From Dryomyza anilis (taxonomy: Eukaryota; Arthropoda; Insecta; Diptera; Dryomyzidae), in NCBI GenBank assembly GCA_951804985.1, contig OX638134.1, forward strand, positions 4,464,001 through 4,528,000: a DNA stretch of 64,000 nt, written 5' to 3'. Shown here in pieces: positions 1 through 10,739 of this stretch. Below the pieces are notes generated by a model that did not search any database, was not told the origin of the DNA, and saw nothing but the letters and a program-made list of their open reading frames with translations. The translations under genes were made by a program, and so were the position numbers. How positions within the stretch are numbered: the stretch's first letter is position 1; each line of letters opens with the position of its first letter.

Positions 1-180
1 AAATGTAATTTTTTACATTAATTGTAATTTTTAACTAAAATTAAATTTTTCATAAGTTTTTATTTAAAATTATTTTTTTTTTACTTAAATTTAATTCTTA
101 CAATTTGTGTGAGAAATTTAATTTTTATCAAATAAAAAAAAACAAAAAAATATTTTTAAGGGCTTTTAAATTTAATTGAA
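1..180. repeat. Degenerate AT-rich tract resembling the 19-bp minisatellite
   Basis: This stretch is almost pure A/T and contains decayed words such as AACTAAAATTAAATTTTTC, which resemble the 19-bp unit forming clean arrays further along the window. No regular period survives. It is probably the eroded edge of another array lying mostly outside the window, but it could be ordinary AT-rich DNA. Confidence 0.3.
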
Positions 181-290
181 AATTAAAATAGAAATAGTCC
201 CCTAAAAGCGGCGCTCATGCACATCATTGTCTGACGGTTTCAAATCAAACCAACTCATAGAACAAACAGCAACAATTGCTGTTTGTGCCT

Positions 291-324
291 ACTTTATAGC
301 GCACAGCAAGAGAGTCAGTCAGTC
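291..324 (+). promoter_or_regulatory. Candidate core promoter for MADF gene isoform A
   Basis: A TATA-like word (TTTATAG, from about 293) is followed by two overlapping insect initiator-like words, TCAGTC, at 315-320 and 319-324. The second places a start A at 321, about 28 bases downstream, which is normal TATA-to-start spacing in insects. The sequence changes here from AT-rich to balanced composition and stays so up to the first coding exon. No downstream promoter element was obvious. Without transcript data this is only a plausible start site. Confidence 0.35.
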
Positions 325-914
325 GGTAGTCAGTAGGTAAAAATAGAACAAATCGGAAGAGTGGCTGGCATACAAATACATACAACAAAAACGAACCGGT
401 TTACCGGCCGTCGTGACAACAAAACGAACAACGGCTGTGACTGTGGCTATCGTGTGTGGTGTTTTTGTTGTTATCGCTGCGCGCGCTGCGACTGATGTTT
501 GTATGCGACGTCGATGGAAAAAATGCGGGAAAATGAAAACAGGCAAAACTCAACGAAGCCAATGACGCACGATGTTAAGCAAAAGGCCACGTGCCAGAAA
601 GAGATGATACTCGTGTTGTGTATGCGTTGTGCTATGGTTGTTGCCCGCTTTGTATGCATGTGTTTGATGGAAGTAGTTGTTGTAATTTTGCTGCCTGTAT
701 TAATTGCGTTGTATTCAGACAAGTAACACTATTGCTACGTCGTCGTTATCGTTGTCCGTCGTCATACCGACAGTCGTTGCTAGGTGTCTTGTGCATTGAG
801 TGGTTGTTTTGATGGTTGGTCTGACGTTGTGTCTGAGAATTATAGTGGTTACGTAATACCTAAGCATTTGTTGTACCAATTTCATTAGTATTTCTATTGT
901 GGGAATTGTACGAA
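325..914 (+). other. Probable 5' untranslated leader of MADF isoform A
   Basis: This is about 600 bases of balanced composition between the candidate promoter and the ATG at 915. It contains several short upstream ATG frames and no convincing protein. Fly regulatory genes often have long leaders of this kind. The assignment rests on position and composition only. Confidence 0.4.
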
Positions 915-3394
915 ATGTCACAATTAAACTGTAAAATGTTGACATTGTCGGAGCGGCGCATTATAGAGCGCAACGCGTACCGCGAACGTTTGATCGCGTT
1001 GGTGTCGTCAAATCCGATTTTGTGGGACAAACAGTCGCTGGAGTTTACGCATCGCACGGCAAAGTTGCAGAAATGGAAAGATTTGGCCAGGCAGTTGGGA
1101 GTGTCAAGTAAGTATAACGGGTAACCGGTTTTTATTTCATAGATTACTCTTATTTTATCTTAAGATCTTTCTTATCAGACATTTTTTAAAATCTAGTTTT
1201 ATATTGGGAAAATACATTAGAAAAAGAAGCATTTACTTCTTATCATTTTTTAATACTTTTATTATTTTTTAATAGCATTATTTGCTAAATTCAATATTTT
1301 AATATTATTTTATTAGCTCAATATTCTTGATATCAAGAAAACCGTTTCTAATTTCGACACGTTATTTTTAAAACGTAATTTTGGAAAATTTTTAAAATTT
1401 AGTCGTTGAAAAAAACTGATATGAATAAAATACAAAAATATTTATTTCATATATGGAAAACAAATCTGCAAATTTTAGGTAGAATACTTTGAAATAATAG
1501 AACTAATTAAAAATTTTTTTATGAAAATTACAGTTAGGGTTTTTATTGATTTTCGAGTTAATTTTAATATTATAAACCTAATTTTAGAAAAATACTGTAA
1601 AGCAAAATCAAATCTACATTCATTTCTTAAATTATAGACATCATAAATCTCAAAAAGCATTTGGAAATATTTTCAATTGACCATTATAAAATAATTAACT
1701 GATGAACACTTTATATTTTAAAGTCAGCGCATATCGCGCTATAAACTTTTGCCAAAGCCATAACTGCAGGTAATCAACTCTTCCAAATCGAGTACCTGCT
1801 TCTGCCACCAACACTAATCCATGTTTCGTCTGCCTGTGACGTACGTCGGCTATGGTGGTTTTTCGTATTTTTGTCGTATACAGACATTTCACGTATGTTT
1901 GCACACAACTGTACTCGTGAACGCCGTGCCATTTTGTTGCTGCTGTTGCTATGACTGGTGCAAACGATTATTGACTTGCGTCCGACAGTCAACGTTTGAC
2001 GCTTGTGTCGTTAACTACGATTTTGTCTGACAAGTTTAGTGATGCCACCTAACATTATTGTTGAGCATCGCAATGGGTATCGCGCCAATTTGATAGAATT
2101 GGTGCGTATGAATCCGCAACTATGGAATCAGTCGCACAAAGGCTTTTCAAATCGCATACAGAAGTTGGCTCTTTGGGAATTCATTGCCAAAAAGTTGCAG
2201 GAGGAGCGTAAGTGCATAGAGGGCTGTAAAAAAGCAAAGATTGTTGTTACTTTAAAAATATGTTAATTACATTATTTTATAATAAAATATTTATAAATTC
2301 TACTTTTTGCAGCCGACAAAGTACGCCGCACTTGGGAGAACTTGCGCGATCAATATCGTCGCGATCTGAAGCGCACCATGAGCAAGGGCATCCGCTCCAA
2401 ATGGCGCTTTTTCGATGACATGAGCTTCATACGCAACATGGTGCGCATCAAGGGTGGCAACTCTGTACGCGATGATGAAGAATCTGAATCTGATTTTGAT
2501 GAGTTGACCAGCGACAACTTATCGCTGTCAGTGTTGACAGCCATGTCACAGGTGCATGCACCAACAACATCGAAGGCGGCAATCGCAACAACAACATCGT
2601 CGTCGAAGCCGTACCAAGCATCATCAACAGATTTGTCGGCCGTGAACAATTTCCAAACCATACATCTGAGCACCGAGTGGCGACAACAAGAGGCAGCTGA
2701 ACAGCAACAGAAGAAACTACAGCAACAATTGTTGCGGCAACAGCAACATCAACAACTGCTACCCAAGCAATTGCATCAGCTGCAGCAGACAAAGCGCGAA
2801 CAGCAACAACAACTGTCCGTGAATCAACAACAACAACAACAAAATATTGAGCAACACCATGAGCAGTTGCAGCAAAACTGTGACTCCTCTGAAGAACAAC
2901 GCGCCAATGATGAATTCTTTGATGATGTGTCTGAGGTAGTTAAAATCGAAATTGATTCCGATTCGAATGATGCGGCATTGCGTGCAGCATTGCAGCATCA
3001 ACAACAGCAGCAACAATCTTTATCAGAACAACAGCAACGTGAGCCACGCCCTAGTGCACCACGCCCCTCTGATTATTTGCTAAAAATCGATTCGGAAGCC
3101 TGTGTCAGCACCAGCGATCAACGCGTTGTCAGCGTTAAACGCCGTCACCAAGAGACCAACGAGTCGACAACATCATCGGCCGCCGATTGTAGTCCACGTA
3201 AATTTAGGCCAACTGCATCATCACCGATTGCTCCAGAATTACAGGATGAGGATTATCACTTTGTGATGAGTATTTTACCTTCGTTGCGTCAGGTGTCACG
3301 TCAGCGCAAGTTTCCGTTGCGCACGCGTATCATGACACTGATTTCGCAGGAATTTGAAGACGATGATGGCGACAACTTTGGCAACAATGATTAG
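915..3394 (+). CDS. MADF-BESS domain transcription regulator, isoform A (exons 915-1107 and 2313-3394)
   Basis: A predicted 424-residue nuclear DNA-binding protein of the insect MADF-BESS family. Exon 1A starts at the ATG at 915; earlier in-frame codons are not ATG. It ends at 1107 before a perfect GTAAGT donor, leaving phase 1. The common exon opens at 2313 after TTTTTGCAG. The MADF domain (about residues 26-112) spans the junction: the first exon supplies the LIALV..NPILWDK half and the second supplies DKVRRTWENLRDQYRRDLKR and SKWRFFDDMSFI. A glutamine-rich stretch follows (about 189-254), then a sumoylation-type site VKIE (about 274-277), and a BESS motif near 375-414 (DEDYHFVMSILPSL, then FPLRTRIMTLI). 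In this family MADF binds DNA and BESS mediates protein contacts. The specific orthologue is not recognised. An alternative first exon exists and is annotated separately. Confidence 0.85.
1108..1690 (+). other. AT-rich first part of intron 1A of the MADF gene
   Basis: This AT-rich stretch follows the isoform A donor and contains no recognisable exon, repeat family or RNA gene. Composition becomes more balanced from about 1700, where the presumed leader of isoform B begins. Confidence 0.5.
2042..3394 (+). CDS. MADF-BESS domain transcription regulator, isoform B (exons 2042-2207 and 2313-3394)
   Basis: A predicted 415-residue isoform of the same gene. Exon 1B begins at the ATG at 2042 and ends at 2207 before a GTAAGT donor, also in phase 1, so it joins the common exon in frame after a 105-base intron. 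It encodes a second, different N-terminal MADF half (LIELVRMNPQLWNQSHKGF, then LALWEFIAKKL). This aligns with the exon 1A half at the LI-LV, NP-LW and W positions but differs at many others. The junction residue becomes Pro instead of Thr. The upstream stretch 1700-2041 has leader-like composition, suggesting its own promoter. The layout fits duplication of a promoter and first exon followed by divergence. Use of this exon is inferred from splice signals and domain fit, not transcripts. Confidence 0.75.
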
Positions 3395-3541
3395 TTATAG
3401 TTACAAAAGTTTTCATTCTTCGACTGTTGTCATTGTTCTCTAAATTTAAGTGATTCTTATTCTAAAATGTTGTACGTTTTCAGTATTCAATATTGAAATA
3501 TATATTATACTAAAAAAATATAATATAGTAAATTATAGTTA

Positions 3542-3547
3542 AATAAA
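3542..3547 (+). terminator. Candidate polyadenylation signal of the MADF gene
   Basis: A canonical AATAAA lies about 150 bases after the stop codon at 3392-3394, in AT-rich sequence typical of a fly 3' untranslated region. It is the first canonical hexamer after the stop. Confidence 0.5.
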
Positions 3548-4883
3548 TAGTAATGCATCTTGAAACTTGTTATTTTTTATATCTATATTTTTATACGTTA
3601 TCAGCAAATGCAAGAATAATGCATGGTAGTTTTGTTTTTGCTCTTGCAGGGTCTTTCTAATTGTTTTTCTCGTTCTTGCTCCAAGCGTCTTGCATTTCTT
3701 GCAAATTTTAGAAGCCAAATTCTGTTTTACAAAACAATTTTGGCATTTTTGCAAATTATTTACTTGTGTAAGTAATTTCTGAATCTTTTGATGACGTAAA
3801 ATAATATTTTTTTTAACAGAATACCATTTACATGTATGCATTACAATCATACATGTAAATCAAGCGATTTGTCAAAACAACTCAATTTCGGACTTCTTGA
3901 TAAGAAATATGTTGGAGTAAAGTGGGAAATATCAAATTTTTAACCGAATGCTATTTTAATCTATTTTTATGTTTTGTTTTTTTTCATAGCAAATTAAAAT
4001 ATATTAACGATAAATTAATAAGGTAATAAAAAATACTGGTAGTGCAAGAAAATAAAGTTTAAATTCATAAAGATCTTAGTAGTTACATATCATCGTTGTA
4101 GAACCAAAAGTCACCAAATACATTTTTATGAAAAACTTAAATTTCTAGTTGATTAATATTATAAAAAGTAAATGATGTATTTTTAAAGTTGAAACATCAA
4201 TTGATAGATTTACATTTTCTTTATCATGTGGTAAAAATTTGAGATGTTTGTTTTGTTTGTTCCATTCCCTCGGAATTTTTTGTTTCCAAGTAAAATTTGT
4301 AAGTATCGGCAATATCCCAGGAACAGCTATTCCTCCAAGATTTTTGTTCGAAATTCGAATGCAGTTTTATAACATTGCCAGATTTTTTGTTTATGCGTTA
4401 TTTTTTTTTTTGGGTATCTTTAAAATTTCGGATAACATAGTTCTAAAATAATACTTTAGATATAAAATATGTATACAAATCTTTATTATTTGCAGTTAAC
4501 TATACTTTAATGCACTAATTTCATATTTTTTAACTCTATAAAAGTTTAATTTGCAATTAGAACTGAACATCAGGCAACGCTAAAACAGCTGTTTTGCCAA
4601 ATGTCAAACAGTGTTGTGTTGTTGGATAAAATTGTGTTGTGCAAATTAATATTGAATCTAAAATTATGTTAAACTACAATTAAAAGCATATAAAATGACT
4701 CTTAATTGTAGTTTTTCATTTAAGATATTGTTGTGATTATATTTCGTTCATTTATCAAGTGTAAACAAAAAATTAAGATATTCCCCAGCCGAGAAGTTTT
4801 TGCATTACTTGAATATATCTGAAATTAATTTGTGCAGAAATATGTAACTAACTATTAATTAAATAATTTTGGTGCTATCTATA
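3548..4883. other. Intergenic AT-rich DNA with one promoter-like motif cluster
   Basis: No gene is supported here. The open frames are short and of biased composition. The only notable part is about 4571-4620, where GGCAACGCT is followed by AAACAGCTGTTTT and then an AACAGTGTTG word. The CAGCTG E-box inside AACAGCTGTT resembles a known Drosophila core-promoter motif, so a small promoter may lie here. No coding exon was found beside it. Confidence 0.35.
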
Positions 4884-5676
4884 GATATTTGGGCTGAACT
4901 TTACTTTATAGGGCCGGTCGAAATTCACAAAACTTGTCACGACCTCTCTCACTTGTCACGACCTCTTAAATGTGGGGAGAGTGACGAAAATAATTCTTTT
5001 TGCCGCTCGGACCCCTGGAACCGACTAAAAATCTAAAACCGACCGCGGTCATAAGTGGTTTTTAAATTATAATGAAGTGGGCGGGCGAAAAAAAATAAAA
5101 ACAATGTTCACGCGATGCAGAAAGCAGACCTTACAAAATAAAAAAAGTGACCCCAAGGTCACGTTGAACCCCTTTAATCAAAATCATGTGTTTTTTTTTC
5201 AAAATCAAATTCCTGAAAAAGGGGAGTGGCAAAATGAAAAAATTAAAAAATATTGAAAATTCTTTATATTCAGTTAAATAATGCCATAAAAATTACCATG
5301 GCCATTCTACTGTATATATCAAGAATTTTTATTTTTTTTTTTATTTTGCCACTCCTCTTTTCCTGGAATTTGAGTTAAAAAAAAACACAGTTTTTTTATT
5401 TTTATGGGGTACCACGCGACCTTGAGGTCCCTTTTTTATTTTTAAGCTCAGGTTTTTGCTACGTGTGACAATTTCTTTTTTTTTTTGTTTCCCGACCACT
5501 TCGTAATAATTCAAAATCAACTTATGACCTCGGCCGGTTTTCGATTTATAGGCGTTTCCAAGGGGGCGGTCGGAAAAAAATTTGTTGTTTTTCGACACTC
5601 TCCGCCCCTTTATGGATCGTGGCATTTTTTTTTTTTTTGAGACCGGCGCTATGAAGTAAAGTTCTCCCGATATTTG
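4884..5676. mobile_element. Fold-back transposable element with 8-bp target duplication
   Basis: Two long imperfect inverted arms (about 4892-5264 and 5321-5668) face each other across a spacer of about 55 bases. The ends read GGCTGAAC and GGGAGAAC toward the inside, continuing as TTTACTTTATAG and TTTACTTCATAG, then GCCGGTC in both. GATATTTG occurs immediately outside each end (4884-4891 and 5669-5676), which looks like an 8-bp target-site duplication. No transposase remains. The open frame in the right arm is a translation of the arm. The 8-bp duplication suggests hAT-, P- or fold-back-type elements; the superfamily is not settled. Confidence 0.7.
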
Positions 5677-6389
5677 TTAACATTTATTTTTAATTAATTC
5701 TTTTCCCCGCTGAAAAAGTGGCGGAATTTTTTCGACTAAATAAGGGTAATTTTTCCACCAAAATGTTGTTCATGATACACAATTTTTTTAGGGAAACATT
5801 TAAACCCTTTTGGAACATTTGCCACGATACCTTCTTTCTACCAAGGGTAAAAATTCCCTGAGGAATTTTATCTGATAAGGCATTCAGCATTCAAATGCTT
5901 GCTCGACGTGCAAAAATTAGTAAAATGTTTTCTAATATAATTTATAATTAAAACTTTTAATTATTAAAAACTTATATTTATAAAAAAAAATATTAAAAAA
6001 AAAATGTTTAGAAAAAAAATGTATACATATTTTTTTTATAAATTGTTTGTTTTTATTTATTTATTTTTTTTTTCGGAAACATTTTTTTCGATTTTTCATT
6101 TAATTTTTTTTTTTTAATAAAATTTTTAAACCAACATTTTTTCCCAATTATTTTCTAAAAAATATATATTTTTTAAAATTCGTAAAAAAATAAAATTTTA
6201 AATTATTCATATATATTATGATTATATTCATCAATATGACGATTCAAATTCATTGTATTGAATATTTCGTTTTCACTATGATGTCAATGTGGTAATTAAT
6301 AAACGGTGGTATCAATGGTAGTTGGTAGAAAAATTCATAATATTTATGAATAAATTCATCATATTAATGAATTTTCTTTATTGTGTAGG
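5677..6389. other. AT-rich intergenic DNA with a small repeat relic
   Basis: No gene is seen. Around 6230-6380, words such as AAAATTCATAATATTTATG and the ending TTTATTGTGTAG resemble a stretch at about 37600-37690, suggesting remnants of one small dispersed repeat. The rest is homopolymer-rich. Confidence 0.35.
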
Positions 6390-7640
6390 GTTGCGACCTA
6401 AGCCATAAATTTCGGTTGTCAATGCTCGATCGCGAACTTCTTCTAACTCAAGTCAAATTGAACACCGGATCACATAACATTAGAGCCGGTTTCTACTATT
6501 TGTCTTAGTTACAGCGGCCCATTTATTTCTCATTTATTTAGATAAGACACTACAACATAGTATATCTTCGTAGCTGTTTTTCTCTTCCCATGGCCAATGT
6601 CATTGCCAACTGCAAGTATACAAAGTTTCCATTTTCATTCCACTTTTCCGTCAAGCAGTGGTAGTAGTGATACCCGACATTGTGTTGTCGTTTCGTATAT
6701 ACTTAGTCAACGTCGTTTCGCTTCAGCAGAACAATAACAGACTAACCTATAATAACCTGTGCGACTAACATGAACGACGACGACATCCAGGGTAACCGCT
6801 TCCTGCCGCCAACACTTCTCATATCCATGCAGAGAGAGGAAGCGAGCGAGAGAGAGTGCGAGAAGCATGTTACTGCACGCAGAGCGCCGATGCATTGAAT
6901 CACCATGCAACAAAAACACAACAAAAACACAACCAAAACGGAGCGGGTCAATGATACCAGCTACTCACACCAACGGCGTCTGTCAGCCCTCCTGCCTTCC
7001 TGTCGCCTAAAAGCATGCAACACACAAACTACACTCGTATTGCATGCAATGCTTACTCAGCGCTTTACGAGAATCTTCCTCGGCACTACCCTCAGCTGTT
7101 CCTAGAGCCCTGCAACCGCTTCTTCATCGTTGGCACTCGAACACAGCAACCGAAGTGGTTATGTGGTCATGAACTCGTGAGACGCGCGCTGCAACATGAA
7201 GCAGCAACATACAATAATCACAACAACAATTTCATGTTCATGGTGCAATGCCAACATATTGTCGATGTTTTTGTTGTTGTTGTTGTAGGGTGGCACAAAA
7301 ATAGAACATGGAGCCAGGAAGAAGGTAGAGCACCGCCACAGAGCAAACAGCAAAATTCAATGCCGTGCAATGGCAAAGAGCATAATAGACTGTAGAGAGA
7401 GAGCACCGGAGAGTGAAGTTGGAGCGTGGGGAGTAAATGGTTTAAAATATGCATTAAATGGCAACAAAAACAGCATGGCAATGGCAGTGGTAGCGCTACC
7501 AGCAACAACAACGCGGTGAAGGTCATTGCTACCAGAATCAACTACTCCGTGTGCGTCCCCCGGCTTGAGCAAATTTCGGTGCTCTTCCCCCTTGTTGGCG
7601 AAAACTAGTTGAGACAGTTGGCAAGAGTGTGCAGGCATTG
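6390..7640. other. Balanced-composition island, probably regulatory or untranslated
   Basis: Composition is clearly less AT-rich than the flanks, with CAA/GTT triplet runs. The longest frame (7015-7395 plus, 126 codons) has valine runs from GTT repeats, no recognisable domain and no good splice context, so no gene is called. Islands like this in fly DNA are usually enhancers, untranslated exons or conserved non-coding sequence. Confidence 0.35.
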
Positions 7641-7844
7641 CCAGAAATAAATAATTTTGTGGATAATGAATGTAAGGCATGTAAAAGATGTAAATAGTTT
7701 ATGATGTATTTAAAAGTTAATGATTTTTATTTTTAGAAAATTCTACAGTTTACTCGATTTAAGTCTAAAATGTTTCTGTTTATCTATGGATGTGCGAAAA
7801 TATATCGAAATTGTGTTATAAATGACAGACAACATTTTGAGAGG

Positions 7845-8425
7845 GCAGAAACTTTTTATGATTTTTGTCCGACCCAAAATATGCAACAAACTTCTTGGAA
7901 GTCCAACAAAATTAGATAATCTATCCGAGTCAATTTTTTTTTCTCATATTTCGGGAATATTTTTGATATATGGAATATTTCACAGATAAAATGAAAGTTT
8001 TAGAAAGTTTTCTAATTTTGTGATTTTTCAAAGGCTCATTCACGGAATATTTGCAGAAACTTTTTATGATTTTTGCACGTACCTAAAATATGCGGGAAAC
8101 TGCTTGAAAGTTCCATAAGACAACTTTTTTCTCATATCTCGGGAATATTTCTGATATATGGGATGTTTCACTGATAAAATGAAGGTTTTAGAAAGTTTTA
8201 GAAGTTCTTTTATGATATTTGTCTGTACCCAAAATATGCAGGAAACTGCTGGGAGGTTCTACAAAATTCGATAAACTGTCCGAGACAACTTTTTTCTCAT
8301 ATTTCAGGAATATTTCTGACAGTTATAAAGAATATTTCACAGATAAAAGGAAATTTTTAATAAGTTTTGAAAGTTTTTGGCTGTCTAGTTTTGAGGTATT
8401 TCATAGGCTGATTCTCGTAATTGGT
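7845..8425 (+). repeat. Three-copy degenerate tandem repeat (about 160-210 bp)
   Basis: The words ACTTTTTATGATTTTTG, CCCAAAATATGC, CAACTTTTTTCTCATAT, GGAATATTTCTGA and ATTTCACAGATAAAATGAA recur in the same order beginning near 7847, 8057 and 8202. The copies differ in length and have many substitutions, so the array is old. There is no coding content. Confidence 0.7.
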
Positions 8426-9925
8426 GGGAATTGATAGAAAATAGGTTGAATTTAAGACGACCTTTTTTTTGCTTAAAAACTTTTGAACTGTTTCAATTAT
8501 TTCTTGTAATTTATTAAATAAATTTATTATAAGTGACTTTTTTTCTATATTTTCAGTAAAGCGCAAAAGTACCTACTCAAAAAGCCTGAATGAATTGTAT
8601 ACGGCGGAAATACGCCAGAGGGCGTTGTTTTTTTTTGATACCGCTATTGTGACAGCAGTATCAATGCGTTGGACGTTTGCGTTTTTCTTTTGGTATTACG
8701 TGCTTTTGTGACTGATTTGAATGAATGAAATGCATGGCTATTGTATAAAAGTTTAGACTTTTGAAGGGTAGATGACCTACCCTACCTTCTAGAAGCTTTA
8801 ACAACCCTGCTGCCACAAGCATGACGCACTCATGCTCGTGTCGAAGTGTGCACTGAGTCACGAGGACTGCCTGCACATATCATGGGAATTTGCAGTAACA
8901 GAGAAACGTCAAATTCGTGGTAAGTGCGCAGATTTTTTGAATAATGTTTCAACATTCTATATAAATAATTTATTAAAAACCATATTTAAAAAAAACACGT
9001 AAGACGACCATCTGGTTGTCTTATATAACCCACGATGCTTAAAATCAAAATATAGCAGTTACTTGTGTCCTTTGATTTTACCTAGCACTAGGGTGTATAA
9101 TTCTGCACTCTCTATCCACATTCAGACTCAGACACAAACACACACTCCCACAGACACTAATCAGCAAATAATTGCAAGGACATGCGACAACAACAACAAA
9201 AGGACCTCTGTTGACAGACCAACCCAGACAAAGAAATGAAACCATAGAAAATATTCCAGCTACTTGTGAGGGTTGCATATTCAACTAAATCGCACTTCTT
9301 TTGCAAAAATTGTCTGACATTGAGAAAAAAAAATTAAAATACAATTTCAACAAAATTTGCAATATAACATTGAACTAAAATAAGGGGATTTTAAGAAGGA
9401 CAATATTGCGAAAGGGTATGGTGTGCAGTTGCAAAAGTAACCCAAGGGAACAACGCTTGCCAGACACATACAATTTTTATTTAAAAACGTAATTTATAGA
9501 CAATGACGTAAGTATGAGGTGTAACTTACTGAGGGTATTTGAAACCACGGCCAAATAGAGGTTTTTAACATCTAGAGCAAGCAGTTTCTTTTTTTTTTTG
9601 GGGGAAGTAGGTTTTTATAACTGAAGGGGAACCAAGGCTATATACATACGATGTCTATTTACCTAGATATTTTTGATCAGTATCATTTGGTATTTAAAGA
9701 ATGAGAAAAAAACGTATATGTCATGAATTTTAACCCTCATAAGTATTACTGGGGGTAAATTTTGTTAATTGCGCAGTTATGTAATTTGTGGACGTTGTAA
9801 AGTTAGGTAATTGAATTCTGTTGATGTCAGATACATTAGTTCTTAAATTTTTAGTTCACGAAATTTACTAAAGACAATAATTTCTTGGGTGATCTCAAAG
9901 TAATTGATACTTTTCGATAATTTAA
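8426..9925. other. Intergenic DNA without recognised features
   Basis: This stretch mixes AT-rich and moderately balanced sequence (about 8580-8900 and 9080-9290). Open frames are short and unrecognised. No repeat family, RNA gene or splice-supported exon was found. Confidence 0.4.
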
Positions 9926-10084
9926 CGTTTAATATCGCACACAGAATAGAGATTTGTTATGCCAACCAACTCTTTGTCCAACCAACGTATTCTGTTCTCT
10001 CTACCGTTTAATATCGCACACAGAATAGAGATTTGTTATGCCAACCAACTCTTTGTCCAACCAACGTATTCTGTTCTCTCTACC
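9926..10084 (+). repeat. Perfect two-copy tandem duplication, 79-bp unit
   Basis: A 79-base unit beginning CGTTTAATATCGCACACAG occurs twice head to tail with no difference seen by eye. Copies start at 9926 and 10005. Such identity in otherwise decayed DNA points to a recent duplication or an assembly artefact. Confidence 0.9.
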
Positions 10085-10739
10085 GCTTAGTCGGTTGTTA
10101 TTGTCATAATAAAAAATAGTTGTAGTTTGTACCAATTTCAAACTGGTTTAGAACAATTTAGTACAGATTTAGAACCATTAGGAGTGTGTATAGACTAATA
10201 TTGAATGTGTATAGGCTGTAGTTATGCTGAACTTGTTGATATAATTAACATTTTCATTCTTCCATTCTGCCAAGAGAGGATTTTTCTGTGTGCGTAATTC
10301 CATAAGTTTGAGATGTTGACAATCGCTTTTTGTCATTTTATTTTATTTCAATTCTGTTAATTATTTCGTTAATCCTAGCCTAGAGCACTATAACAAAGTT
10401 CGTAGGTCTTTTATCGGCTTTAGGAATCAGTCGAAAATGTGTATAGGGCAGGTCATTAGATCTATGGGTCAATATAATTTAATAGGGTTTGGTTCACAGA
10501 CATAAATATTGTTTTGGGAAACATGGAGTTATGCCAGTGTTCCTAAAATATATTTAAGAATAAAAAATGCTTTCGTAAAATACGAAAAATGTATTTAAAA
10601 TCATCAACTCTTTAGAGAATTTTCCTGGCCGAGAATTTAAGTTTACCTGTCAATAGGTCGTTATTGCATTAGGGGGTATTCGAATTCGTAACCATTCGGT
10701 TCGGATTCCAATTCAATAACCACATACCAACGAACGTTA

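Noticed and set aside
2350..3016. Minus-strand frames inside the MADF gene
   Set aside because: Leucine runs are the antisense of the glutamine codons of the real gene.
5341..5625. Small basic protein gene on the minus strand
   Set aside because: It lies entirely in one arm of the fold-back element, and its lysine-rich composition comes from A/T-rich runs.
7015..7395. 126-codon plus-strand gene
   Set aside because: Contains a valine run from GTT repeats, overlaps similar-sized frames on the other strand and shows no recognisable domain or splice context.
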